Both the position numbers and the translations under genes were made by a program. Shown piece by piece: positions 36,514 through 55,733 of a stretch of DNA of 64,000 bases. The stretch is from Nematostella vectensis (Eukaryota; Cnidaria; Anthozoa; Actiniaria; Edwardsiidae). The stretch spans positions 4,695,001 to 4,759,000 of the forward strand of contig NC_064042.1 in the NCBI RefSeq assembly GCF_932526225.1. The letters run 5' to 3'. Position 1 is the first letter of the stretch, and each line of letters starts with the position of its first letter. The notes under the pieces were generated by a model. That model saw only the letters and a list, made by a program, of their open reading frames with translations, made no database searches and was not told the origin of the DNA.

Positions 36514-37460
36514 ACTCGTCTTACCCGCGTGGCAATTTTGAGAAGCGATCTTATCCCGACGAAGGATATAGACACAAGGGAACAGATTCGTTCGATGATC
36601 GGGACAGACTCGGCTACCGACTCGACGAATTCGACCGCAGCCCGGAAACGCCTCACTCGCCAAGTATTGCCCGAGACAATTATAGCAACAACGATGTCAA
36701 CAGCAATGACCAGCGTTACTCCCCGCGAAATCTCCGTCCGGAGATCCCAAGGGAGTTCTATTCCTCGCAAAATGGAAAACTTGACGTCCCGCTGCGTAAC
36801 CCGTACGCGTCCGGCAATGGCCCGAGAGACCCGTACGTATCCCGGGATGACCCTATAGATCTTCACTTGACTGACAATGACACTAAAAGCTCCTACCCGT
36901 TCCGCAATGACCCGCAGGACTCCTTTCCGTCCCGTAATCACTCAATGGACCCGTATCACCACACCAACGAACCCACTGTCTTTCGTGGCAGTCCTCAAAT
37001 TTTACGAGGCCCAGATCGTAACTCTGTGCGTAGCGATCCTTACGATAGCCTACGCAGAGCGCTCAATTATCCCGTAGCGCCGGAGTCGCCTTCCCAGGAA
37101 TTGAAGCACAGTCCACGTGACTCGTCTAAATCTGCTGACATGCGCACTGACAACGATTTCGATCTTGAACTTGACAAGCCTGCTGATCTCGATATCACGG
37201 GATCATACAGAAACCCCGCGTATGACAAGACATCAGAAAATGCTACAGGGACGATTAAAGTACTCGGAAGCTCGAAGGAGAAATCCTCGAAACCCGCGGG
37301 ACACTCGCGAGAGTCATCGAGGCGTTGCTGTGGTTACCGTGTGCTCCTAGCGCTGATTTTAGTGCTGGTGATTTTAGCGCTTTTGATGACGGGACTGTTC
37401 ATATGGAAAGCCACTAGTTGTAACGGAAACGAGGCAAAGGGGGCCTATGCCTACACTGCG
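36514..37460 (+). CDS. Gene B exon 1: long cytoplasmic region and transmembrane segment
   Basis: 315 codons without a stop, the longest coding exon in the window. Acceptor atatctttag/actcg, donor actgcg/gtaagt. Recurring motifs of the form RxDPxxS/YxSR (RNPYAS, RDPYVSRDDP, RNDPQDSFPSR) suggest an internally repetitive disordered tail. LFIWKATSC after the membrane segment aligns with LFIWKVTC of gene A. Confidence 0.85.
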
Positions 37461-40400
37461 GTAAGTACTGACCAGACGTAGCTGTACTGTTGACTATAAA
37501 ACTGTGGATGAGGGGCCAGCATCGTATATCTTAATATTATACTGCTATATACCATGTACACATGCCATTTTTTTTAACTTCAAGGTTTTCATGTATGGTT
37601 CTATGTACGACTTGACTCGAAGCAAAATGCGAATGCAAGTATCGCAATCCAACATTGTGAGACACTGACCATCTTATTTTTGCGTACCCAAAGTTAATGG
37701 GAAAATATTCAACAGTTTTGTATAGTACTCTAGTTTATCTTGTAGTACAGCGGAACCCCGCTCTATGGACACGCGCTTAATACGGACACCCCGTTTTTCT
37801 GGACAGTATTCAAAGTCCCGACAAAAGCCTCATGTATTCTCTTATAATTTAACCCGCTTTTTACGGACACCCGTTAATACACGGACACTTTTATGTGGCC
37901 GTGTCGCTTGTCCATCTACCGTTATACATCACGTGACCCAAGTTTGGTTGATGTGCAGCAAATCGCTGGCGAGATATTCGTAATTTTCCAACGGTCACGT
38001 GATCTGTGACTTCATCACATATAACTTTTTTTTTACTTGTCCATCTATCGTTATACATTACTTGACCCAAGTTTGGTTGATGTGCAGCAAATCGCTGGCG
38101 AGATATTTGTAATTTTCCCACGGTCACGTGATCTGTGACTTCATCACCTATAACTTTTTTTTACTTGTCCATCTATCGTTATACATTACTTGACCCAAGT
38201 TTGGTTGATGTGCAGCAAATCGCTGGCGAGATATTCGTAATTTTTTCCACGGTCACGTGATCTGTGACTTCATCACCTATAACTTTTTTTAACTTGTCCA
38301 TCTATCGTTATACATTACTTGACCCAAGTTTGGATGATATGCAGCAAATCGCACGTGATTGCTTAGTAATAAACGAGAATCTGAGTATTCAATATTTTAA
38401 CGCGTCACGTGAGCCGTAGAAATTGAATGAAATAGAGAAAGAAAAAAAGAAAAAGAAACAGGAAACAGTAAAATCACCCGACCTGCATTTTGTACTCAAC
38501 CTGCTTCCGACCTGCAACGTGCATTTTGTACCTTCCGCCTTATCTTGAAAAACTGTAGTTTATCTTGGAACACTGTATTTTATCTTGGAATACTTACTTT
38601 ATCTTGGAATACTGTACTTTATCTTAGAATACTTACTTTATCTTGGAATACTGTATTTTATATTGGAATACTTACTTTATCTTGGAATACTGTAGTTTAT
38701 CTTGGAATACTGTACTTTATCTTAGAATACTGTACTTTATCTTGGAATACTTACTTTACCTTGGAATACTTACTTTACCTTGGAATACTTACTTTATCTT
38801 GGAATACTTACTTTATCTTAGAATACTATATTTTATCTTGGAATACTGTACTTTATCTTGGAATACTTACTTTATCTTTTCACTCTTCAGAATCCGACCG
38901 TTGCACCATTTATCCCTGGTGCGTGCAATCGACCGGACCCCATAGAACTAAAACCCCTTCCTAAACAAATCCGAGATAAATTGGAAGAACTAACTTCATT
39001 TGTACAAAACGAGGTCGAGCTTGGTAAAGCGGTAAGTTAAGATATGAAGTTTTTTGTATTTAACAAGGGTAATATTCCTCCGATGTTGAAGCAGAATGAA
39101 AGGTAGCAAGTAGTCACCAGAATTTTCGAAATGCTTGCAAAACTAGGACAGTCTTGCTCTAATGCATGTTTTCTAAAAAAATTTTTTTGAAGGATCTTCA
39201 AATACTTTCCATTTTCTATACTATACCTATGACTGTCCCCCCCCCCCCCCCCCCCCCCACCCCCTTAGCAAAGCCTGGAATCGCGCCCGAGCAATATGGA
39301 ATAAACGCAATGCGACATGAACATCTTTCTCACATTCTTTCTTTTCTATCTCAGACAGCCGTCAGCGCTAGCTTGGTATACCGGGACGAGGTGATCTGGA
39401 GTGGAGGGTTCGGGGTGATGGACAAGTCTGCAAATCCCCCCGTCCCTCCCACCCCTGACACAATCTTTCCTTGTGCAAGCGTATCCAAGGTGTTCACGGT
39501 GAGTCATCAATATTGCAAGACAAATTTGATTGGTTAGGATACAATGGTAATTAGAAAGCGACGCTCTAATTTGGCTTTATCAATTTAAATGTTTAAATTT
39601 AAGTGTTAAAGAGAAGAAATCTCGAATAAACTATTAAAAATAAAATTTTATAATTCATTTACTAAATTCGATCGAAAATATCGCAATACCTTTCCCAGAT
39701 TTGCCGATGGAAATGGATGCTTTCTTGCACTTGCTATTTTGATAGAGGATGACAAAATAGCGGCTGACAGAGACCACGTGTTCTCTGTTTTGTCTAAAAC
39801 ACAAAAGACGGCCCAACATAAAACGGCAATTGGCAAATGGCAGTTTACTTCTGAAAGGAACCGTTGATATCAAAATGTTTGTACCAAACGAAAAAACTGA
39901 CAAGCACATTTCCAAATGTTTATGATTATGCAGTTGTAGCCTTATCGATCGTTATGTAGTTGTATGTTAAACAAGGTTTATATTTACAGGCGTTGATGCT
40001 ATTTATTCAACTAAACAACAAGAAAATCAGCTCCATTGACGATACAGTTGTCCAATATGAGCCCGAGTTCTCAGTCAACAATCCCTTCAATGACCACAAG
40101 ATAACATTTTAGTAAGCTACATTCTTCGGTTTTGATCGTTCTGGGTGATATCCGACACTGACAACCGCTTACTGGTTTCAATTAATCAACCCCAAACTCT
40201 TTGACGATACAGGGGAATTGCTTGCAACTAAAATAATATACCCTCTGCACTCGTTACGAGGCTGTATTTGCTTGGTCGACTCCCGATAGCCTAGGGCTAG
40301 CATGAGGTGGGGCACTGGGGCGGTAGATGTCAGGCCTGCCTGAGAGGGGATCTATGGCTTCTTTCTAGTCACGCAGGTTTCTTTGTGTGTATTGTAGTGA

Positions 40401-43400
40401 CCTAGTCACGCAGATGTCAGGCCTGCCTGACGGGGGGTAGCATATCGCGTCTATGGCTTCTTTCTAGTCACGCAGGTTTCTTTGTGTGTGTTGTAGTGAC
40501 CTAGTCACACAGATGTCAGGCCTGCCTGACAGGGGGTAGCATATCGCGTCTATGGCTTCTTTCTAGTCACGCAGGTTTCTTTGTGTGTGTTTTAGTGACC
40601 TAGTCACGCAGATGTCAGGCCTGCCTCGGGAGGCTCCCTGCTATGAAGCCACGCCTACCAATCTGTGCCCCCACGACTATGACACCATGATGAGGAGAAT
40701 TAAGAACAAGACGCTGGTGCTTAAGCCGCAGACCACGCCCCAATACAGGTGAGTAAGGCACAGGCCACACCCAAAGCTCTCTAAGACCACTCTAAGAACA
40801 CGCCCAAAGGTAGAGGCTAGGACGCATACCACGCCAATATGAAGTAGGGTATATACCACGCCAAAAACTTAAGGCACATGCGACACCAAAGTTCGAGGCC
40901 ATGTGCAAAACTAGGGTTATAGTATGTGCCACGTCCAAAGCTACAGGGAAACTTACTGAATACGAGTTTGATGGCGAAAAAAGCCTCGACGTTAACCTTT
41001 TGGATAATATTGCACGTTTCCCGCGCATTCTCACAGGCTCTTTTAGACCATTTAGAAAACCATGGATTGATATGTTACTCTCTATCTCTATGTTGTTTTA
41101 TTTATAGTGGATTGATATGTTACTCTCTATGTTGTTTTATTTTTAGTAACCTCGGCCTTGGGCTCCTCGGGCAAGTCTTGTTTAAGTATTTCGGATCTCC
41201 GTACAACAACTTCGGGGAGTGGATTGGTAAAGAAATCCTGGAAAAACTTGGGATGACAAAGTCAAAATTTACGCTGACAGACAGTGAAAGGAAAGCGATT
41301 CCCTTGGGTTACACAAGAGCTGATGAGTACAGTCCCGTTCAGAACTGGGGCTGGCTGGATCCAGCAGGGGGGTTATTCACGACCGTTACCGACCTTGCTA
41401 AGGTAAGAAAGGGCGTGTCCATATATCGTATCCTCGCGTGGTAGAAAGGGGTATATAAGGGTAAGGGGGAGGGCATATTAGCACAGACTTTTTGCCAATA
41501 TAGGTAGAATTAGAGGGGTAGAATTAGAGCGTGTCCACTGTAACAGAGGGACAACGTGATAGAAATCGGGAGGGGACGGTAACAAACTCTGCTAGTGGGT
41601 AAAAGGAGGAACAGAAGGGAAAAGCTAGTGGATGCCCCCATCGGATTTCCACCGGGACAGATGGTGATGACGATGAGAATGGAAAGAACGGGTAGATCAC
41701 AAGAGGGGGTAGAAGGCGACTACGGACCTCGTCAAGGTCAAACAGGCTAGAATGAGGGGGTCTCCGGCGGGAGGTGGGAATGGGTCGGTCCATCGACGAA
41801 AAGGAAGTCTTTGCTAGGGAAAGACAAGGGAGCATGGTAAGGAAGCACAGGACTTTTTACTGGAATTTATTACAACAGTTTCCTTGTGTTATATAAACCT
41901 TATTATGTAAACCTTTGTTCAGTTCCAGATCAGTCTGATGTCAGATTCAAATGAGTTTCTATCACGTGAGCTAACGCAGCGATTTTTGCGCCCGGGTAAG
42001 TGGTCTGAATGATTGCACTCCTAATGTTTCACGCCAAAATTGCTAACTATCAGTAGCTATGAGTATGCTTGTGCGTATGCCTGATGGCATTTTATAGTCT
42101 CTCCTAATATCTCAGCACCGCTTCAATTTTTTAACTTCAGTGACTTACGATTCTTTGCTAAGGCGTTAATTAGCCTAGTCACTTGCGTATTGTTTGGGAA
42201 TCCTGTGGCTGGCCATAAGGCAAGAGGGCTGGGAAAGGTAGTTTTCTGTGACGTCACAACATTAAACCCAATCGTTAGCTCGGGTAAGAACGCCTAGGAC
42301 TAAGCTGCTTAAACGTCATATCTCGATTGCAGTTTACGTCTTCTACAATGACAAAGTGATGACCGGGATGTCGTGGGAGATTGAGTACCACAAGGGCTAC
42401 CTTATAAGGATGAAGAAGGGGTATATCTACGGCTATGACAGCATTGTTGCCATGGTGCCTGAGCTCAGACTAGGTGAGTTGCCTTAAAAGGTAGCAGTAG
42501 GATTAGGATCCGGTGCTACTTTTGTTTTAGGGGTTAGGGGGGAGGGGGGAGGGCAAAGGCAGCTGTGTTCCAGAGCGGCAGCGATTTGCTAACCATGGAA
42601 CATTGAGCTAAAAAGGTCACCGAAGAACCTCAAAGTTTTTCTTTCCTCGCGTTCTAAACGATCATGGATTTTTTTAAACTCATTTTTATTTCTTAAACAT
42701 GTGTCCCGTAAACCCTTTGTCCTTTATTCACATCTCCGAGGTATGCTAGCCACAAGTGATCGTTAAAGAGCCCTTGGCGGACACACATTTGTATTATTCC
42801 AATAACAAATTGGAAGACAAGTTATTTGAAGAAAGTTCGAAATAACAATAAAAACAAAGCTTTATATGTTATTTACCAAATTCTATCGAAAACACCACAA
42901 TATAGCTTTCCCAAGTCAGCCCAGGGGAAACGGGTGCTTTTTCGCACTTGGTACTTTGCTAGGATGACAAATTGGCGGCTAACAGATACCCTTAACGTTT
43001 TCTCTCATTTATAGGTCTGAGCTTCATCTGCACGGACTGTAATGATAAGCTAAGCTCGAGTCTGATGCAGCCCTTTAGGGAAATCGTTACCCTGTTCCAC
43101 GGGATTTTGAATAATGTCACCCAAAAGGTGAGCGGTTCTCTCCACAAGCATCACCACCATCACCATCACCATCACCATCATTAACATCATCATCACCATC
43201 ACCATCACCATAATCACCATATCCATGACCATCACTATCACCATAACCACCATCACCACCACCATCACCATCACCACCACCACCATCATCACCATCACCA
43301 CAACCATCATTAAAAGGAAACATAACCATCACCACCATCACTATGACCTTCACCACCATCGCCATCACCATCACCATCACCACCATCATTATAATCATCA

Positions 43401-44621
43401 CCACCATCATTATAATCATCACCACCATCATCACCATCATCATTATCACCATCACCATCATCATCATCATTATAATCATCACCACCATCATTATCACCAT
43501 CACTATCATCATCATCATTATAATCATCACCACCATCATTATCACCATCACTATCATCATCATCATCATCACCATCACCACCATCACCACCATCACCACC
43601 ATCACCATCATCACCACCATCATTATCACCATCACTATCATCATCATCATCATCACCATCACCACCATCACCACCATCACCATCATCATTATAATCATCA
43701 CCACCATCATTATCACCATCACTATCATCATCATCATCATCATCACCATCATCATCGCCATCGTCGCCATCACCACCATCGCCATCATTATTACCATCAT
43801 CATCACCACCACCATCATCATCATCATGTCACCATCACCATAACCATCACTATCATCAACACTACCATCAGCATGACCATCACCACCACCATCGCCATCA
43901 TTACTATCATCATCACCATAAACATCACCATCACCACAACCATCACCATCACCATCACCATCACCATCACCATCACCATCACCATCACCATCACCATCAC
44001 CATCACCATCACCATCACCATCACCATCACCATCACCATCACCATCACCATCACCATCACCATCACCACAACCATCATTATCACTATGACCTTCACCATC
44101 ATCACCATCACTATCACCATTACCACAATCGCCATCATCACCATCAACTTCACCCTCAACCACCACCTTCATCGCAATGGCTACCACCACCAACAATAAC
44201 ATCAATTATCATCATCTTCCTCACCACCATTATCATTATTGTACAGGTCTCTTGATATCAAGTTTTACAATGGGTTTTTATTTCTCTTGCTAAGGCGTTC
44301 GTCAAGCCACCCGATGCTCGTCCATTCCTGGGTCGTTACAACAGTAGTATCGCTACGATTGACTACATGGACATCAAAGAATATCCAGATAAACTAGTGA
44401 TGGCAGTCAACGGTCACGACGTCTTTTTCTTGAACTACAAGTCCCATTTAGTCTTCACCATCACTCCTAATCCGGTCATCGACTGTGCTACGACATTCAC
44501 AATGGGTGTCAAAGGAGACGAGGTCATTTTTGGTGCCCCGCATAATGGGACGTCATCTCGGTTTCTAATGTACGGAGCACATCCTTCAGGGTTGTCTTAC
44601 TTTTATCGTATTCCAGGTTAA
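36514..44621 (+). CDS. Gene B: beta-lactamase-like type II membrane protein (tandem paralogue, 5' end missing)
   Basis: Exons: 36514-37460, 38891-39031, 39355-39498, 39990-40111, 40596-40748, 41147-41402, 41923-41995, 42333-42473, 43015-43127, 44295-44621 (stop taa). They join in frame for 804 codons; exon 1 starts in phase 1, so a start exon is missing. Exon 1 encodes about 275 polar, Ser/Pro/Asp/Arg-rich residues, probably disordered cytoplasmic, then SSRRCCGYR and a hydrophobic segment (LLALILVLVILALLMTGLFI). The catalytic domain has SVSK (exon 3), YSN across the exon 5/6 junction, WGWLDPAGGLF (exon 6), and KKGYIYGYDSIVAMVPE (exon 8), where KTG of gene A is KKG. Exons 2, 3, 4, 5 and 8 equal the gene A exons in length. 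Exon 6 corresponds to two exons of gene A. Substrate unknown; LACTBL1 is the nearest animal name I can offer. Confidence 0.85.
37747..37895. mobile_element. Possible end of a pogo/Tigger-like transposon
   Basis: tacagcggaaccccgctcta followed by tggacacgcgcttaatacgg, and later acggacacccgttaataca, has the look of mariner/pogo-type terminal sequences (cagnngaaccncgct...). No transposase and no matching inverted end were found. Confidence 0.35.
37903..38370. repeat. 128-bp tandem repeat, about 3.6 units
   Basis: cttgtccatctatcgttata recurs at about 37908, 38036, 38165 and 38294. Each unit has gacccaagtttggttgatgt, gcagcaaatcgctggcgaga and a cacgtgatctgtgacttcat segment. It lies in gene B intron 1. 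Confidence 0.93.
38545..38880. repeat. 19-21-bp minisatellite abutting an acceptor
   Basis: About 17 units of tatcttggaatacttactt or tatcttggaatactgtacttt. It ends within 10 bp of the acceptor of gene B exon 2 (cactcttcag/aatccg at 38891), so the array forms the polypyrimidine and branch-point region. Confidence 0.92.
39355..39498 (+). CDS. Gene B exon 3: SxxK catalytic exon, near-identical to gene A
   Basis: 48 codons ending CASVSKVFT. Identical to 22105-22248 except for about seven positions; the 31 bp before the acceptor (tctttctcacattc ... atctcag) also match exactly. Two amino-acid differences (V to I, I to F). Confidence 0.88.
39620..39770. repeat. Interspersed repeat Y, copy 1 (related to X)
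   Basis: Shares ttcgatcgaaaatatcgcaatacctttccca, gaaatggatgcttt, gcacttgctattttgatag and ggatgacaaaatagcggct with 42830-42985; the gccgatggaaatggatgctt word is also in repeat X. It is in gene B intron 3. Confidence 0.5.
40320..40640 (+). repeat. 99-bp tandem repeat carrying a splice acceptor and exon start
   Basis: Each unit contains tttgtgtgtgttgtag/tgac, ctagtcacgcagatgtcagg, cctgcctg, which are the acceptor and first 33 bp of gene B exon 5 (real acceptor at 40595). gatgtcaggcctgcct occurs at about 40327, 40413, 40512 and 40611. The upstream copies read ...GLPDGG then TAG, so use of a decoy acceptor would end translation. The last copy continues into the real exon and is the only one followed by cgggaggctccc. 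Confidence 0.9.
41063..41146 (+). repeat. Tandem duplication of an intron end with its acceptor
   Basis: tggattgatatgttactctc...tgttgttttatttatag (41063-41107) is followed directly by a second copy ending atttttag (41108-41146), after which exon 6 of gene B begins. The copies differ by a 6-bp deletion (ctctat) and one base. Confidence 0.9.
42830..42985. repeat. Interspersed repeat Y, copy 2 (gene B intron)
   Basis: Shows accaaattctatcgaaaaca, ccacaatatagctttcccaa, gggtgctttttcgcacttgg and ggatgacaaattggcggct in the same order as 39620-39770. It ends about 30 bp before the acceptor of exon 9. Confidence 0.5.
43130..44245. repeat. (CACCAT)n / (ATC)n array of about 1.1 kb
   Basis: Starts about 20 bp after the donor of gene B exon 9. 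It mixes hexamer (caccat) and trinucleotide (cat) runs, with a pure (caccat) run near 43935-44068. The long His/Thr/Ile and Met/Val/Gly/Asp frames on both strands are translations of the repeat. It ends about 50 bp before the last exon of gene B. Confidence 0.96.
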
Positions 44622-45149
44622 TCTGACAAATGGTAGCTTTTTTTTGTCTTAGTGCAGCGGTAGGTAATCGAGAGGGATAGGGAAAGATAGAAATGGGCCT
44701 TAAGGATGCACTATAGAACGTAAAAATAAATCCCCGTGCAAACAACGCCGGCTCAGGTAGAATATGTTTGTAATGTGATGATTGCACATCACGTTGGGAT
44801 GTGTACTGTAAGCAGTTCGCCAACATTTTCTTTTTCTTGTGGTCAGCCGAGCATAGCGAAATATTATAAGGACCCAGAGGAGTGACAGACAGTTGTACGG
44901 ATTCCGAGTAACTAAAAGTAACGCTTTTGTTCTAGTTTTTTTTACCATTTTTATTTCACAATTTTGAAATAGCGCAAAGAAACTGCCCGGGCAAGTCGCG
45001 CTAACATTGCTGCCAAAAATAGCCGACAATTTCTTGGCAGCAATGGCGCTGTATAAGCACACCACGGTACTGTGGTAACCAATACAGCGGTATTATCCGC
45101 TGTTTGCATGGGGCTTTTAAAAATATTTTAAGCAAAATAGGATTCTAGC
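44622..45149. other. Intergenic: 3' flank of gene B
   Basis: No gene recognised. Any 3' UTR of gene B lies here; no strong aataaa signal was noted in the first 200 bp. Confidence 0.5.
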
Positions 45150-45321
45150 CAGGGGCGGGTCCAAGGGGGTGGCCGAGGGGGCCCGGGCCCCTATATTCAG
45201 ATAATTGGCTTAAAAATAACAAGAAATATAAGAAAATTCACGAAAGAACAATGAACCTGGCCCCCTTTCCTGGAACTCTTGCTTCGGCCACCCATTTATG
45301 GAACTCCTGGAACCGCCCCTG
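45150..45321. mobile_element. Short inverted-repeat MITE (caggggcgg ends)
   Basis: Begins caggggcgggtccaaggggg and ends ctcctggaaccgcccctg, an imperfect inverted pair. The flanks ctagc and ttagc may be a 5-bp target duplication with one change. The ends resemble 51793-51937. Interior contains gggggcccgggcccc. Confidence 0.6.
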
Positions 45322-46045
45322 TTAGCTAGAGACAAAATAATGAGAAAACTTCAAATATCCACGTTTGTTTTTATCAACCTTTATTTTACCGTATTTTTAT
45401 TTCATACCAGATTTCGAAATCTATTTTGTATCTATACATATCAAATTTCTATACAACAAACGTCTTATAAACCTGTATGTAGAATTGCGAGCTCTGGACC
45501 ACGTGACAGCTAGGCGGTTGTAGGATTTTAACATGCATGCATATACAGTTTTATAAAATATTTAAACCTACAATGACCAATTTAGTTACTCCTATAAATA
45601 ATGACAGGAAAGATGTATCTCTTTAATAAATTAAATATTCTTGTAACAGGGGACCATTTCCTGGTATAAGATCTACTCGTGCTCTTTGACCGCGGAAAGC
45701 TGGGAAAAGGACTTCTTCTGACGTCACATAAGCAACCATAGGCAACCCGAAACTACAAAAAATCGCCTCGCTGCCACCCTTTACCCCCATCATGTAACAT
45801 CGTGTATAAACAATACAACAGCGCTTTTTATATGCTGTTGCAATCTACCGAGGCTTGAACTACCTCCTGAAAGCGGGAAACTCCCCTAGTTCGAAAGCCG
45901 AACTAAGCAATTGGCTTATTCACTTTTCATTCACAATTTCTGCGATAAAATTGACGTTTTGCTATCTCAGCGACGGTTGCGATAGGTGGAAACCAGGATT
46001 TTTTTCCTCCAACAAAACGGGTTAGCCTCGTTATAAATATCTTTA
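45322..46045. other. Intergenic, no gene recognised
   Basis: Short frames only. Between convergent genes B (+) and BACE (-). Confidence 0.5.
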
Positions 46046-46291
46046 AGCCGCATTGTCACCAGTTTACTTCCGGAGGTCCGTCGGAAACCTCAACCGTTAA
46101 AAGACGAAAGAATCTATTAAAATCCGAGATATAAAACAGGCCATCCGCTCTAAATTATCAGTCACATCCTAAAAGAAACTTCCAATAAACACACTGCTTT
46201 CAATATTTTGAAATGTTTTTCGCGTTTTCCGTTAAAAATAATCGGAGATTGTCACGTAATCGACCGGAAGTAAACTGGTGACAATGCGGCT
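46046..46291. mobile_element. TTAA-type MITE, copy 1
   Basis: Terminal inverted repeats of about 30 bp: agccgcattgtcaccagttt(acttccgg) and its complement ending aatgcggct. TTAA lies at both borders (the left one overlaps the first base). About 95% like 63539-63765, with an extra segment of about 19 bp near 46180. No coding capacity. Confidence 0.88.
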
Positions 46292-47106
46292 TTAAGTTTA
46301 GTCTTATAGACTTTATATATACTTTAGACGAAACATCCCATAAAAAAACTGCAAAGATTTGCCGTTGTCTTCCTCTCGGTAAGTCTACATACAATGACCC
46401 TCAATGATTTTCTAATTATGATAGTCCCTTCCTCACTTTTCCAATTCCATAAGCACAATAAAAAATATAACTATTATTGACCACAATCTACTCACGTGCG
46501 AAAACTACGCATAACTACGCTTTGTGAAAAAGTATATATCATAAAGCTTAACCCTTCCCATGATGCATATCGGATTTTTTTAACCAACTGCTAACAGAGG
46601 TCTAACCTGGAAATAACAATATGAAAAAATAGTCCCCATTTTTAACACAACGTGTGAGACCTCTATTAGCAGGGAGAACCGGAAACTGGGCAAACCGATG
46701 CTCAAAGCGCTGGACACATGAGCAGGGCAGCCCTTGTAATGCTTTCTATGAAAGTTTAGTATAAATCCACTCACACTCACTATCACGAATCTCGCAATTT
46801 GATTGGCTCCCGTACTCCTCACTATCTATCTCACTAGATAGTGAGTAGCGAAAAAGCGGCGACGAAAGAGGTTATTTATTACTGAGAATTATTAAAATCG
46901 TCATTTATTTGAAGGTAGTATATGAGTGGATTTATATTAAAACAATTAGACTACCCGTTCTCGTTTTCTATGAGTCAAATAGCCAACACGGCGCCTTGTT
47001 GACTATCTATTGACTCATAGAAAACTCGAACTCGAAGTCTAATTGTTAAGTAGATGAACTATTATTATCAAGGTGTAGAGGTGCTATTATAAATGTGCAG
47101 TTATTA
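46292..47106. other. Intergenic with small inverted repeats
   Basis: An inverted repeat at about 46945-47046 (caattagactacccg...ttttctatgagtcaa and its complement ttgactcatagaaaactcga) could fold into a hairpin. actatctatctcactagatagt lies near 46820. The BACE 3' UTR probably begins at the right side. Confidence 0.5.

Positions 47107-55733
<8,627 letters not shown>

Noticed and set aside
43117-44205. Long reading frames (up to 362 codons) of Met/Val/Asp/Gly or His/Thr/Ile on both strands
   Set aside because: Translations of the (CACCAT)n/(ATC)n simple repeat in the last intron of gene B; open on both strands, no domain.
14752-44621. Bacterial contamination or recent transfer of a beta-lactamase gene
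   Set aside because: Both genes have 10-12 exons with conserved phases and a membrane anchor. The fold has long-standing animal members such as LACTBL1.
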